Assembly (NCBI GenBank): GCA_043810355.1
Contig: JBDROB010000025.1
Span: 1 to 16,566 of the forward strand
Origin: JAZDHV01 sp043810355
GTDB taxonomy: Archaea; Nanobdellota; Nanobdellia; Woesearchaeales; JAGVYU01
Direction of reading: 5' to 3'
Length of the DNA: 16,566 bases
The notes below the pieces were generated by a model. That model ran no database searches and was not told the origin of the DNA. It saw nothing but the letters and a program-made list of their open reading frames with translations. The stretch's first letter is position 1. Each line of letters starts with the position of its first letter. This document shows positions 1-5,909 of the stretch, in pieces. Both the position numbers and the translations under genes were made by a program.

Positions 1-134
1 CGTTGAAAATCTCCTACTTCGCTGACCATAACCCCATAATGAATCATGGGAACATGGTCAGCTACGTCCAGCCATGCCATGTTTGCCTACGGCAAACAAT
101 GGCAAACATGGCACGGACGGAGACTTTTTCAACG
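1..134. repeat. Terminal-inverted-repeat element with two internal hairpins
   Basis: The first 9 bases (CGTTGAAAA) are the exact inverse of bases 126-134. After a 2-base bulge the match continues (10-14 with 119-123), so the outer stem is about 14 bp. Inside are two strong hairpins. The first pairs 21-29 with 54-62 and, across a symmetric AAC/AAC internal loop, 33-37 with 46-50. The second pairs 65-69 with 115-119 and, perfectly over 13 bp, 75-87 with 101-113. The whole thing folds as a three-way junction. It looks more GC-rich than the DNA around it. It could be a MITE-like mobile element or a structured RNA; no open reading frame explains it. The left boundary coincides with the window edge, so it may extend further. 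Confidence 0.65.
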
Positions 135-155
135 CAGCCGCTATAAAACATCAAG

Positions 156-165
156 TTTTTAAATA
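156..165 (+). promoter_or_regulatory. Box A (TATA) promoter of the DUF357 gene
   Basis: TTTTTAAATA is centred about 25 bases before the ATG at 186, the usual archaeal TATA-to-start distance. No Shine-Dalgarno sequence lies before the ATG. This predicts a leaderless transcript starting at or just before the start codon. Confidence 0.5.
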
Positions 166-185
166 ATAAGTGATTTTTAATATCT

Positions 186-593
186 ATGGAAAACAATATT
201 ACTGATGATAAACTAGATAAATACTTTGATGTTACAGGTAAAGCCCTCAATAAAGTAAAACTGATTCAAGCAAAATATGTCAAAGTCCATTTCAAGAAAG
301 CAGGAGAGGATTTCCTTGATATGGCAAACAGGTATTTTGAAGATGCCAAACATTTCAAAGAACAAGGGAAGATTGTTGATGCTTTTGCATGCCTAAATTA
401 TGCTCATGGATGGCTGGATGCAGGAGCAAGAATAGGAGTATTTGATGTTGATGGTGATAACAATCTTTTCACAATTGACAAGGAAAGTATAAACCGATTT
501 ATTAAAGATGAAGAAGAAAGTGAAGTTGAAGATTCTGAAGATGATGTTGAGGATTCTGGGGATAATGATGACTTTGATGATAATCAAGAATAA
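186..593 (+). CDS. DUF357 family protein with acidic tail
   Basis: 135-residue cytosolic protein. Residues about 43-88 match the archaeal DUF357 family as I know it: a helical segment with FLDMANRYFEDAKHF, then AFACLNYAHGWLDAGARIGVF, containing the characteristic Y-A-H-G-W-L-D-A-G-A-R core. The function of this family is not established; the fold is expected to be a small helical hairpin. From about residue 107 the protein ends in a tail made almost only of Glu, Asp and Ser, probably disordered. The ATG at 186 fits a leaderless transcript from the TATA box at 156-165. The gene stands alone on the plus strand, converging with cbf5; about 50 bases separate the two stop codons. Family call is confident, biochemical role unknown. 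Confidence 0.8.
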   Translation: MENNITDDKLDKYFDVTGKALNKVKLIQAKYVKVHFKKAGEDFLDMANRYFEDAKHFKEQGKIVDAFACLNYAHGWLDAGARIGVFDVDGDNNLFTIDKESINRFIKDEEESEVEDSEDDVEDSGDNDDFDDNQE

Positions 594-644
594 TTAATAT
601 TTTAATAGCATTATATCATTTTATGAAATCATCTTCTTATAAAA

Positions 645-1655
645 TCATTTCTGAACTTTAGGATAAGTCCCAGGGAGCATAAATACCTTGTTTACCTTGA
701 TGACAATTCCTTTGTCTTTTTTCATTATTTCAGATGAAGTCATGACTGATTCTCCAAGTGCAACCAATTCATTTTTCAGAGTCATTATAGCAACCCTATC
801 CTCAGGCTGGATGTCTGACTCAAATCTGGCAATTCCAGGAACCTTCAAGTCAGAACCATGGCATACTGAGTCAACTGTTGAGTCAAGAACCCAGATCTTT
901 GCAAGATGGCTGACAGCATTCTCAATTGGAAGAATAACTTTTCTCAAGTATTTCTCATTATCCTCATTCTTGAAATACCAGAATGCATCAGTTAAGTCAT
1001 GCAGAGTGATAAGGTTTTCCTCTTTGAATGGGCCTGCTTTAGTCCTTCTCAATTCAGCCATATTTGCACCGCAGCCAATCCTTTTTCCGATATCATGGCA
1101 GAGTTTTCTTATGTAAGTGCCTGCCTGGCAGCCGACCCTGAACAATGCATCCTTTCCGTCAAACTCAAGTATCTCAAGATAATATATTTTCCTGTATCTT
1201 TCCTCTCTTTTTACAGCTGATTTTATCGGAGGGAGCTGCTTGATCCTGCCTGTAAATTCCTTGACAACTTTCATAAGGGCTTTTTCACTTGTTTCCTTAT
1301 GCAGATGCATGATCCCTACATATTCCTTGCCTGATTTAAGAAGAGTCTCTACAATCCTAGTAGCCCTGCCAGTTGCAATAGGCAAGACACCTGTCACTTT
1401 TGGATCTAATGTCCCTGAATGGCCTGCCTTATTAATCTTAAGGATCTTCTGAAGATAATCACTCACTTGATGAGAAGTAGGGCCTTTAGGCTTGTCAATA
1501 TTTATGATTCCATAATTGATCAATTCAAGAATTGACCTATTATCTGGATCTCCACCATATTTAGGATCAGAATCTGCTTTTCTCTTTACAATAACTGTCC
1601 TAGTCAAATTTTCAAAAGGTAAAAGGTTAGTATTCATTTTTTTCTCTAAACTCAC
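645..1655 (-). CDS. cbf5: Cbf5/TruB pseudouridine synthase (H/ACA RNP catalytic subunit)
   Basis: Archaeal Cbf5 isomerises uridine to pseudouridine in rRNA as the catalytic subunit of H/ACA guide ribonucleoproteins, with Nop10, Gar1 and L7Ae, and can also modify tRNA U55. The 336-residue length is typical. Residues 48-60 hold the INIDKPKGPTSH motif, and GHSGTLDP (78-85) contains the catalytic Asp84. Further catalytic-domain motifs are a GTYIRKL segment and the RRTKAGPF segment. The C-terminal ~80 residues (after about 250) are a PUA RNA-binding domain. The frame can begin at GTG (1655) or at ATG (1637, residue 7). I cannot decide: a TATA-like site would make the GTG nearly leaderless, while GAGTGAG lies before the ATG. 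It is divergent from the membrane protein gene at 1748 and shares its TATA region. Confidence 0.93.
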   Translation of the reverse strand: MSLEKKMNTNLLPFENLTRTVIVKRKADSDPKYGGDPDNRSILELINYGIINIDKPKGPTSHQVSDYLQKILKINKAGHSGTLDPKVTGVLPIATGRATRIVETLLKSGKEYVGIMHLHKETSEKALMKVVKEFTGRIKQLPPIKSAVKREERYRKIYYLEILEFDGKDALFRVGCQAGTYIRKLCHDIGKRIGCGANMAELRRTKAGPFKEENLITLHDLTDAFWYFKNEDNEKYLRKVILPIENAVSHLAKIWVLDSTVDSVCHGSDLKVPGIARFESDIQPEDRVAIMTLKNELVALGESVMTSSEIMKKDKGIVIKVNKVFMLPGTYPKVQK

Positions 1656-1692
1656 TCTAATATGTATGGGTATTGAACATTAATATGGAATA

Positions 1693-1702
1693 ATTTATAA
1701 AT
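1693..1702. promoter_or_regulatory. Palindromic TATA box shared by two divergent genes
   Basis: ATTTATAAAT is a perfect palindrome lying between cbf5 and the divergent membrane-protein gene. On the plus strand it would set transcription start near 1723, leaving a leader of about 25 bases with the SD site of the gene at 1748. On the minus strand it would start near 1672, just upstream of cbf5. A single box serving both directions is an inference. Confidence 0.4.
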
Positions 1703-1735
1703 ATAATGAATTTTAACAAGGACAAAGTTCAAAAT

Positions 1736-1742
1736 GAGGTGA
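1736..1742 (+). promoter_or_regulatory. Shine-Dalgarno site that decides the start at 1748
   Basis: GAGGTGA ends 5 bases before the ATG at 1748. The in-frame ATG at 1706 overlaps the TATA region and has no ribosome binding site, so 1748 is the better start. Confidence 0.6.
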
Positions 1743-1747
1743 ATATA

Positions 1748-2053
1748 ATGGGATGTTTCCTGATTCCGACTGCAGCAATGATATTCCACTTTTTATTGGG
1801 AAAGAACAATGAGAAGATTGGAAAATACAGGCATAGCTCAACATTAAGCTATCTCTTTTTAGGAGGGGCGATATTTGGAATAGTAGACCATTGGTTTAAT
1901 GGTGAATTGTTCCTTCTTTCTTCAAATCTGATTGAGGATATGATTCTTGGGATAACAATAACACTGGTGATATTGATCATTTGGAGCAGTATTGTTGTTT
2001 ATGACATGATAGTTCATGATATCTCAAAAGACAAGAGGATGATGAACATATAA
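1748..2053 (+). CDS. Small integral membrane protein, unknown function
   Basis: From the SD-supported ATG this is 101 residues. I do not recognise a named family. Three hydrophobic segments are visible: residues about 2-16 (GCFLIPTAAMIFHFL), about 32-48 (SYLFLGGAIFGIVDHWF), and about 62-85 (LGITITLVILIIWSSIVV). A basic loop (KNNEKIGKYRH) lies between the first two. The GAIFGIVDHWFNGELFL stretch is the most distinctive part and is likely conserved in relatives. The frame stays open upstream to an ATG at 1706, which would add 14 polar residues, but that ATG sits on the probable TATA box. The C-terminal codons and stop are part of a 22-base duplicated sequence (see 2033-2081). Function cannot be assigned. 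Confidence 0.65.
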   Translation: MGCFLIPTAAMIFHFLLGKNNEKIGKYRHSSTLSYLFLGGAIFGIVDHWFNGELFLLSSNLIEDMILGITITLVILIIWSSIVVYDMIVHDISKDKRMMNI

Positions 2054-2081
2054 AAAATTAAGAAGATGATGAACATATAAA
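2033..2081. repeat. Tandem duplication over the stop codon (27-bp spacing)
   Basis: The 22 bases at 2033-2054, which encode the last residues and stop of the membrane protein, recur at 2060-2081 with a single G/A difference. The second copy lies just outside the gene. It looks like a local slippage duplication. Confidence 0.75.
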
Positions 2082-2112
2082 CATCTTTTTTAATTTACTT
2101 ATACATCAATAA

Positions 2113-2862
2113 TCAACTAATAAAAAGCAGTAAAAGCATGATACAGATTCCAAGAAGGAAGAATACAAGTTCTATTGTAGCTGTACCGCATTTCACCTGC
2201 TTATGAAGTTCTGGAATTAGGTCAGAACCAGCGATATAGATGAATGATCCAGCTGCAAAAGGGATAAGAAATATGGTAATATTGGATACATAAGAGCCTA
2301 TCAAAAGAGCAACAATTGCTCCAAGAACAGATGTCAAAGCAATGATGAAATTCACTAAGATAGCTTTTGATTTAGAAAACCCACCATAGACCAATACTCC
2401 AAAATCTCCAATCTCTTGAGGAATTTCGTGAAAAAGGACAGCCAAAGTTGTTGCAATCCCGACAGGGATGCTTGCAAGGTAGCTTGCGCCAATTATCAGT
2501 CCATCAATAAAATTGTGGACTCCATCTCCGAAAAGATTCATCAATGCAAAAGGATGGACATGAGCTTCTGTTGTAGGATGATGGCAATGCCTCCATTGGA
2601 TTATTTTTTCTATAATAAATGATAATGCAATTCCTGAGAGGACATATAATGAGATAGGGACAGTAAAACCATGATCTTTCACAACTTCAGGCAATAGATG
2701 GATGAATGCATCTCCCATCAAGGCTCCTGCTGAGAAAGATATCATATAAATCAGAATGCTGTTAAGCTTTTTTTGGGTGAATGCAAAAAGAAAAATACCT
2801 ATGATTGAGACAATGCTAACTAGGATGACGCTGACAATAGAATATATCCAGGCTTCGATCAT
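2113..2862 (-). CDS. ZIP family divalent metal transporter
   Basis: 249-residue polytopic membrane protein of the ZIP family, which moves Zn(II), and sometimes Fe or Mn, into the cytoplasm. About eight hydrophobic segments can be traced. The two signature transmembrane metal-site motifs are present: HNFIDG (116-121) and HEIPQE (145-150). A His-rich cytosolic loop, RHCHHPTTEAHVHP (91-104), sits before them as expected for ZIP proteins. FSAGALMGDAFIHLLPE (43-59) is the usual TM2 motif. It resembles ZupT/ZIP11-like members. The ATG at 2862 follows a minus-strand TATA box centred about 27 bases upstream, fitting a leaderless transcript. It is divergent from a tiny acidic, Cys-ended protein at 2959, which might be linked to metal handling (inference). 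Substrate specificity cannot be read from sequence alone. Confidence 0.93.
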   Translation of the reverse strand: MIEAWIYSIVSVILVSIVSIIGIFLFAFTQKKLNSILIYMISFSAGALMGDAFIHLLPEVVKDHGFTVPISLYVLSGIALSFIIEKIIQWRHCHHPTTEAHVHPFALMNLFGDGVHNFIDGLIIGASYLASIPVGIATTLAVLFHEIPQEIGDFGVLVYGGFSKSKAILVNFIIALTSVLGAIVALLIGSYVSNITIFLIPFAAGSFIYIAGSDLIPELHKQVKCGTATIELVFFLLGICIMLLLLFIS

Positions 2863-2883
2863 ATGATAACCTTAAGAGAGATT

Positions 2884-2894
2884 ATATATAAATC
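2884..2894 (-). promoter_or_regulatory. TATA box of the ZIP transporter gene
   Basis: A TATATATAA-type element on the minus strand is centred about 27 bases before the ATG at 2862. No Shine-Dalgarno site intervenes, so the mRNA is probably leaderless. Confidence 0.5.
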
Positions 2895-2904
2895 TAGCGA
2901 AATA

Positions 2905-2912
2905 TTTATATA
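2905..2912 (+). promoter_or_regulatory. TATA box of the microprotein gene
   Basis: TTTATATA within 2902-2914 would place transcription start near 2934. This leaves a leader of about 25 bases carrying the SD site GAGGTGA (2947-2953) before the ATG at 2959. Confidence 0.5.
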
Positions 2913-2958
2913 ACAATTAGATGTTGAAACACCAATAAATATGTCTGAGGTGAATATT

Positions 2959-3045
2959 ATGTATGACGAAGATGATGAAGATGATGGAAATACAGGAGAT
3001 GAAGATGATGATGAAGATAAATGCGGAGGAGGATGCTGCAGATAA
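2959..3045 (+). CDS. Acidic 28-residue microprotein with Cys-rich C-terminus
   Basis: A very short gene. The protein is a run of Asp/Glu (16 of 28 residues) ending in KCGGGCCR. Three Cys at the end in a C-G3-C-C arrangement suggest binding of a soft metal ion such as Zn, Fe or Cu, or a redox role; this is inference and I recognise no family. Support for a real gene: SD site GAGGTGA (2947-2953) ends 5 bases before the ATG, the same arrangement as at 1748; a TATA box lies at 2905-2912; and a long T-rich stretch (3050-3071) follows the stop. The frame also holds an ATG at 2941 (34 residues), which I rate less likely because it lies before the SD. It is divergent from the ZIP metal transporter and upstream of a 2Fe-2S ferredoxin. 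Confidence 0.6.
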   Translation: MYDEDDEDDGNTGDEDDDEDKCGGGCCR

Positions 3046-3049
3046 GGCA

Positions 3050-3071
3050 TTCTTTTCTTTTTCTTTTTTTT
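3050..3071 (+). terminator. Oligo-T archaeal terminator after the microprotein
   Basis: Immediately after the microprotein stop there is a nearly uninterrupted run of T (several stretches of 4-8 T broken by single C). Such T-tracts are the intrinsic termination signal of archaeal RNA polymerase. It separates the microprotein from the ferredoxin gene. Confidence 0.55.
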
Positions 3072-3113
3072 AATATTTGGGGTTGATGGTTATTAGGTCA
3101 GGAGGTTATTAAG

Positions 3114-3374
3114 ATGGCTAAATTAATTAAAGGCGATGAGTCAAAACAGGTTAATGATGGTGATGCAATCAAAGGAGCATGCGAAGAGCTGGGTGTTCCA
3201 TTCGGATGCAATGAAGGTATCTGCGGAACTTGCAAGATCAAGGTTTTGGAAGGCAAAGAAAACCTGTCTGAGCCAAGCGAAAGGGAGAAAGAGTATGGAA
3301 TTGATCTTGAAGGGGGAGAAAGGCTGGCATGCCAGTGCAAGATAAAAAAAGGTGAAGTGAAGATTGATTTCTGA
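3114..3374 (+). CDS. Plant-type 2Fe-2S ferredoxin
   Basis: 86-residue soluble electron carrier. The motif C32-x4-C37-x2-C40 (in FGCNEGICGTCKIKVLEG) with a fourth Cys at 73 (LACQC; Cys75 is an extra Cys) is the ligand pattern of [2Fe-2S] plant-type ferredoxins. Length is near the family's usual 90-100, slightly short at the N-terminus. A strong SD (AGGAGGT, ending about 8 bases before the ATG) fixes the start. There is no obvious oxidoreductase partner next to it; the nearest is the PyrK-like module of PyrDK, which carries its own 2Fe-2S domain. Partner unknown. It is separate from the microprotein transcript because of the T-tract between them. Confidence 0.92.
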   Translation: MAKLIKGDESKQVNDGDAIKGACEELGVPFGCNEGICGTCKIKVLEGKENLSEPSEREKEYGIDLEGGERLACQCKIKKGEVKIDF

Positions 3375-3381
3375 TACTAGA

Positions 3382-3391
3382 TTTAAATATT
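3382..3391 (+). promoter_or_regulatory. TATA box of the PEP-utilising-domain gene
   Basis: TTTAAATATT is centred about 27 bases before the ATG at 3413. No SD is present at that ATG, so a leaderless transcript is predicted. Confidence 0.5.
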
Positions 3392-3412
3392 ATTTAGAAC
3401 TATTAATGTAAT

Positions 3413-3679
3413 ATGGATGTGGGAAATAATATGAATGTTAATGAAATTAGGGACAAAGATCTTGTATATTTTGGGGAGAGAATTGAGCCTTATTTTGCTT
3501 CTTCAATTATAATAAGAGGCATGCTGGACAGCATTAACCTAAACAGGACACTTGAACTGAAAACAGGAGTAAGATGGCTATACACAAACAACTATTTCTT
3601 CATGGTCAAATCTGACCTATTGCAAATGAAGGATGAAATAAGAAAGAATTTCAAAAAAAAAAGGAAAAAACTATGCTAG
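3413..3679 (+). CDS. N-terminal part of a frameshifted PEP-utilising-domain protein
   Basis: 88 residues from a leaderless ATG to a TAG at 3677-3679. I do not think this is an independent gene. Its last residues (KKKRKKLC) come from a run of ten A (3653-3662) followed by more A-rich sequence. If one A is skipped there, the frame runs on without a stop into the 3777-4865 gene, giving a single 483-residue protein (83 residues from this part, then 400). The N-terminal segment reads like a folded alpha/beta domain (YFGERIEPYFASSIIIRGML, RWLYTNNYFFMV) and matches no named domain I know. It is either a broken gene, a homopolymer sequencing error, or a real frameshift or slippage site. Confidence 0.7.
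   Translation: MDVGNNMNVNEIRDKDLVYFGERIEPYFASSIIIRGMLDSINLNRTLELKTGVRWLYTNNYFFMVKSDLLQMKDEIRKNFKKKRKKLC
3653..3662 (+). other. A10 homopolymer at a frame break
   Basis: Ten consecutive A, followed by GG and six more A. The upstream gene is in frame up to this run; the downstream gene's frame opens at 3642 and continues without a stop. A deletion of one A, or a +1 shift, joins them. Long A runs are known sites of transcriptional slippage and of sequencing or assembly errors. Confidence 0.85.
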
Positions 3680-3776
3680 GTCCTTAATAAGAAGATGCCT
3701 TGAGCAGGGCAATAATCTTATTGAGGTCTCCAAGAAAATAAAGAAAGAGTCTGATAAAATCAATGATCGGAATGGC

Positions 3777-4865
3777 ATGCATAAACTTCTGGATAAGTAT
3801 TTTACAGCTGCCAGTAATTACATGATTTTCCAAAATATTGCTCTATTTGAAGAGTCTGTTGCTGAAATTACTGATGATTTAGTCTGGAGGTATTCAAAAA
3901 ACAATGAAGAAGCAATAAAACTCACTGATCTGATATCGACTCCAAGTATGTTGACTGCTGCTGAGAAAGAGATGGATGATCTTCTGAAGATTTGCATAAA
4001 GGAAAACAATGGAAGATTAATTGATGCTCATGCAAGGAAATATGGCTGGATGTCAATAAGATTCTTTATTGGTGAGCCATGGGCAAAAAAAGATGTGGTT
4101 AGCAGATTAAAGGATAAGAGTGTCGCGAAGGAAGATCTTGCAAAGAGAATAGAACACAGAAAAAACACTGAAAAAATGATCTTTTTTGCAACAAAAAAAT
4201 TTAGTAAAAAAGACAAGGAAATTGTGAATCTTATAAGGGATATAGTATATTTAAGGACACAAAGAACAGACTTTTTTCAAGAATCATCATATTACTTGCA
4301 GCCATTTGTGAAGTCAATAGCTGTAGAATTAGGAGTCACATATTCAGAACTTCTTTACTTAAGTTGCCATGAAATAATGTCTGCTTTACAGGATAAATTC
4401 AACTATCTTGACACTATAAAAAAAAGGAAAAAGGGCTTTTTAGTTGTATTTGACCATAATAAAGACATTATCATAGAATCTGAAGATGCAGTTAAATTTA
4501 TCCATGAAAGACCAATACTTGATAGAAATACAAAAAATGTTAAAGAATTGCATGGCAAGGTAGGCTATCCTGGACATGTCAAGGGTAAGGTAAGGATTGT
4601 AAAGACAGATAAAGATAATACTAATTTTGTGAAAGGAGAAATTTTAGTATCTATCATTACAACACCCAATTTAACTCCTTCTATGGAGAAGGCTGCGGCA
4701 ATAATCACTGATGGAGGCGGTGTTACTTGTCATGCCGCGATATTTGCACGTGAGATGAAGAAACCGTGCATAATTGGCACAAAGGTAGCAACTAAAGTTC
4801 TTAAGGATGGAAATTTGGTGGAAGTGGATGCGAAAGAAGGAGTTATTAGATTATTAAGTGATTGA
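3777..4865 (+). CDS. PEP-utilising enzyme swivelling (His) domain protein, main part
   Basis: 362 residues from the only ATG in this frame, but the frame is open back to 3642 with no other start codon and no SD, so residue 1 here is probably internal (residue 122 of a 483-residue protein). The C-terminal ~100 residues are the mobile phosphohistidine domain of PEP synthase/pyruvate phosphate dikinase. The signs are GYPGHVKGKVRIV, EILVSIITTPNLTPSMEKAAAIITDGGGVTCHAAIFARE and PCIIGT, with the phosphorylatable His at 319 (440 of the joined protein). The N-terminal part is helical, charged and unassigned. There is no ATP-grasp (PPDK N) domain and no PEP-binding TIM barrel, so it cannot be a full PEP synthase. 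It may be a phosphocarrier partner, or act on an unknown substrate like the rifampin phosphotransferase relatives. His domain certain, function not. Confidence 0.85.
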   Translation: MHKLLDKYFTAASNYMIFQNIALFEESVAEITDDLVWRYSKNNEEAIKLTDLISTPSMLTAAEKEMDDLLKICIKENNGRLIDAHARKYGWMSIRFFIGEPWAKKDVVSRLKDKSVAKEDLAKRIEHRKNTEKMIFFATKKFSKKDKEIVNLIRDIVYLRTQRTDFFQESSYYLQPFVKSIAVELGVTYSELLYLSCHEIMSALQDKFNYLDTIKKRKKGFLVVFDHNKDIIIESEDAVKFIHERPILDRNTKNVKELHGKVGYPGHVKGKVRIVKTDKDNTNFVKGEILVSIITTPNLTPSMEKAAAIITDGGGVTCHAAIFAREMKKPCIIGTKVATKVLKDGNLVEVDAKEGVIRLLSD

Positions 4866-4921
4866 GAGTTAATATATTGAGATCAAATATAAGAATAAAA
4901 AGAAAGTTCCTTATCAGATAC

Positions 4922-4931
4922 CTTTAAAAAA
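4922..4931 (+). promoter_or_regulatory. TATA box of the nucleotidyltransferase gene
   Basis: CTTTAAAAAA is centred about 26 bases upstream of the ATG at 4952, with no SD between, fitting a leaderless transcript. Confidence 0.45.
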
Positions 4932-4951
4932 CAAAATGTATTTCTCTCAAT

Positions 4952-5875
4952 ATGCTATTCGGATTCGATGTTCCAAGTCCAACTGAAGCTCAATATTCGG
5001 GATTTATGGATAAGTTAAAGAGCGGATTGGAAGGATTAGGCAGAGATGGACTAAGCTTGATGGCTTATGGTTCTTACATAAGGGGAGATTGTGATTATGG
5101 AAGAAGCGATATTGATGCTGTATTGACATTTCCTCATGAATTTGTCATTGATCCTGAATATTACAGAAAGGTTGAAGCTGCATTTGCTGATGCATTAAAA
5201 GGAGATACTTCTGTTATGAGGGCAGGATTTCAAGTATGCCCCCTGGATCTGGGAAATGCCAGAGACGGCAGATTCAACTCATTAACCTCTGATTTCTTGA
5301 ATTATTTTATGAATGAAAAGAATGTTCTTGTGGGTCCTGATTATATTGAACAGGGTGAGATGACTATGTTTGACCTAAAAACAGGTAATTTGTCTACATT
5401 AAGCCATAATCTAAGAAAGATGAGGCAATCATTATTATATTCTGAACATGACAGGATGCAAGAGGACAGAGGGCCTTTTGTCAATGGATTTTATTCAACT
5501 TTAGCCTCTGTAAGCAGGGGATCCAAGCAAATACTTCAGGAAAATGATGGGGAAGTTAGGCATAACCGGTTTTCTGCTTTGTCAGAATTGAGCTCTCTTT
5601 TTCCAGATCTTGACCTGACACCATTGGAAAGGATTAAGTATTTATTCACCCATAAATATGAGCTGTTTGAACTGTATAAGGAGGATAAGGCAGATCAGGC
5701 AATTGAATTATGGCATGATTCGATTGGTTTTCTTGAGGAATTGATTAGGTTGCATATTCAAGCAAATCCCCATACTATTTTATCTTCTTTGCGAATGGGT
5801 GGGTTGAATCATATAGTGGAAAAGCTGAGAGAATTAGACAGATTAGAAAATGAGGAATTGAGTAGTGAAAAATAA
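4952..5875 (+). CDS. Pol-beta-fold nucleotidyltransferase domain protein
   Basis: 307 residues. Residues 39-58 (YGSYIRGDCDYGRSDIDAVL) are the signature of the pol-beta nucleotidyltransferase superfamily: helix-capping Gly40-Ser41, then the metal-binding Asp53-x-Asp55. A third candidate acidic residue is Asp99 (VCPLDLGN). All catalytic positions appear intact, so it should transfer an NMP group from an NTP. The remaining ~200 residues are mostly helical, comparable to the C-terminal helical regions of aminoglycoside or tRNA nucleotidyltransferases, but I cannot name the substrate; it is too divergent to call an adenylyltransferase of a given type. Transcribed alone, converging with the surface protein gene; 34 bases separate the stops. 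Confidence 0.8.
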   Translation: MLFGFDVPSPTEAQYSGFMDKLKSGLEGLGRDGLSLMAYGSYIRGDCDYGRSDIDAVLTFPHEFVIDPEYYRKVEAAFADALKGDTSVMRAGFQVCPLDLGNARDGRFNSLTSDFLNYFMNEKNVLVGPDYIEQGEMTMFDLKTGNLSTLSHNLRKMRQSLLYSEHDRMQEDRGPFVNGFYSTLASVSRGSKQILQENDGEVRHNRFSALSELSSLFPDLDLTPLERIKYLFTHKYELFELYKEDKADQAIELWHDSIGFLEELIRLHIQANPHTILSSLRMGGLNHIVEKLRELDRLENEELSSEK

Positions 5876-5883
5876 TTTATAAT

Positions 5884-5896
5884 AAAAAGAAAAAAA
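5884..5896 (-). terminator. Oligo-T terminator of the surface protein gene
   Basis: Read on the minus strand, T7-C-T5 begins about 14 bases beyond the stop codon of the gene at 5910-6824. This is a typical archaeal T-tract terminator in the convergent gap. Confidence 0.5.
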
Positions 5897-5909
5897 GAGG
5901 TAAATAATA

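Noticed and set aside
1..134. tRNA or tRNA-like gene
   Set aside because: Stem lengths, missing T-loop sequence and absence of a recognisable anticodon arm do not fit a tRNA.
2859..3050. Ser-rich 63-residue open frame on the minus strand
   Set aside because: It is the antisense of the Asp/Glu-rich microprotein (GAT/GAA repeats read as Ser); it has no SD and is low complexity.
3136..3345. 69-residue frame overlapping the ferredoxin
   Set aside because: Different frame inside a well-supported ferredoxin with a strong SD; no recognisable motif.
3777..4865. Full PEP synthase or pyruvate phosphate dikinase
   Set aside because: Only the swivelling His domain is present; the ATP-grasp and PEP-binding barrel domains are missing.
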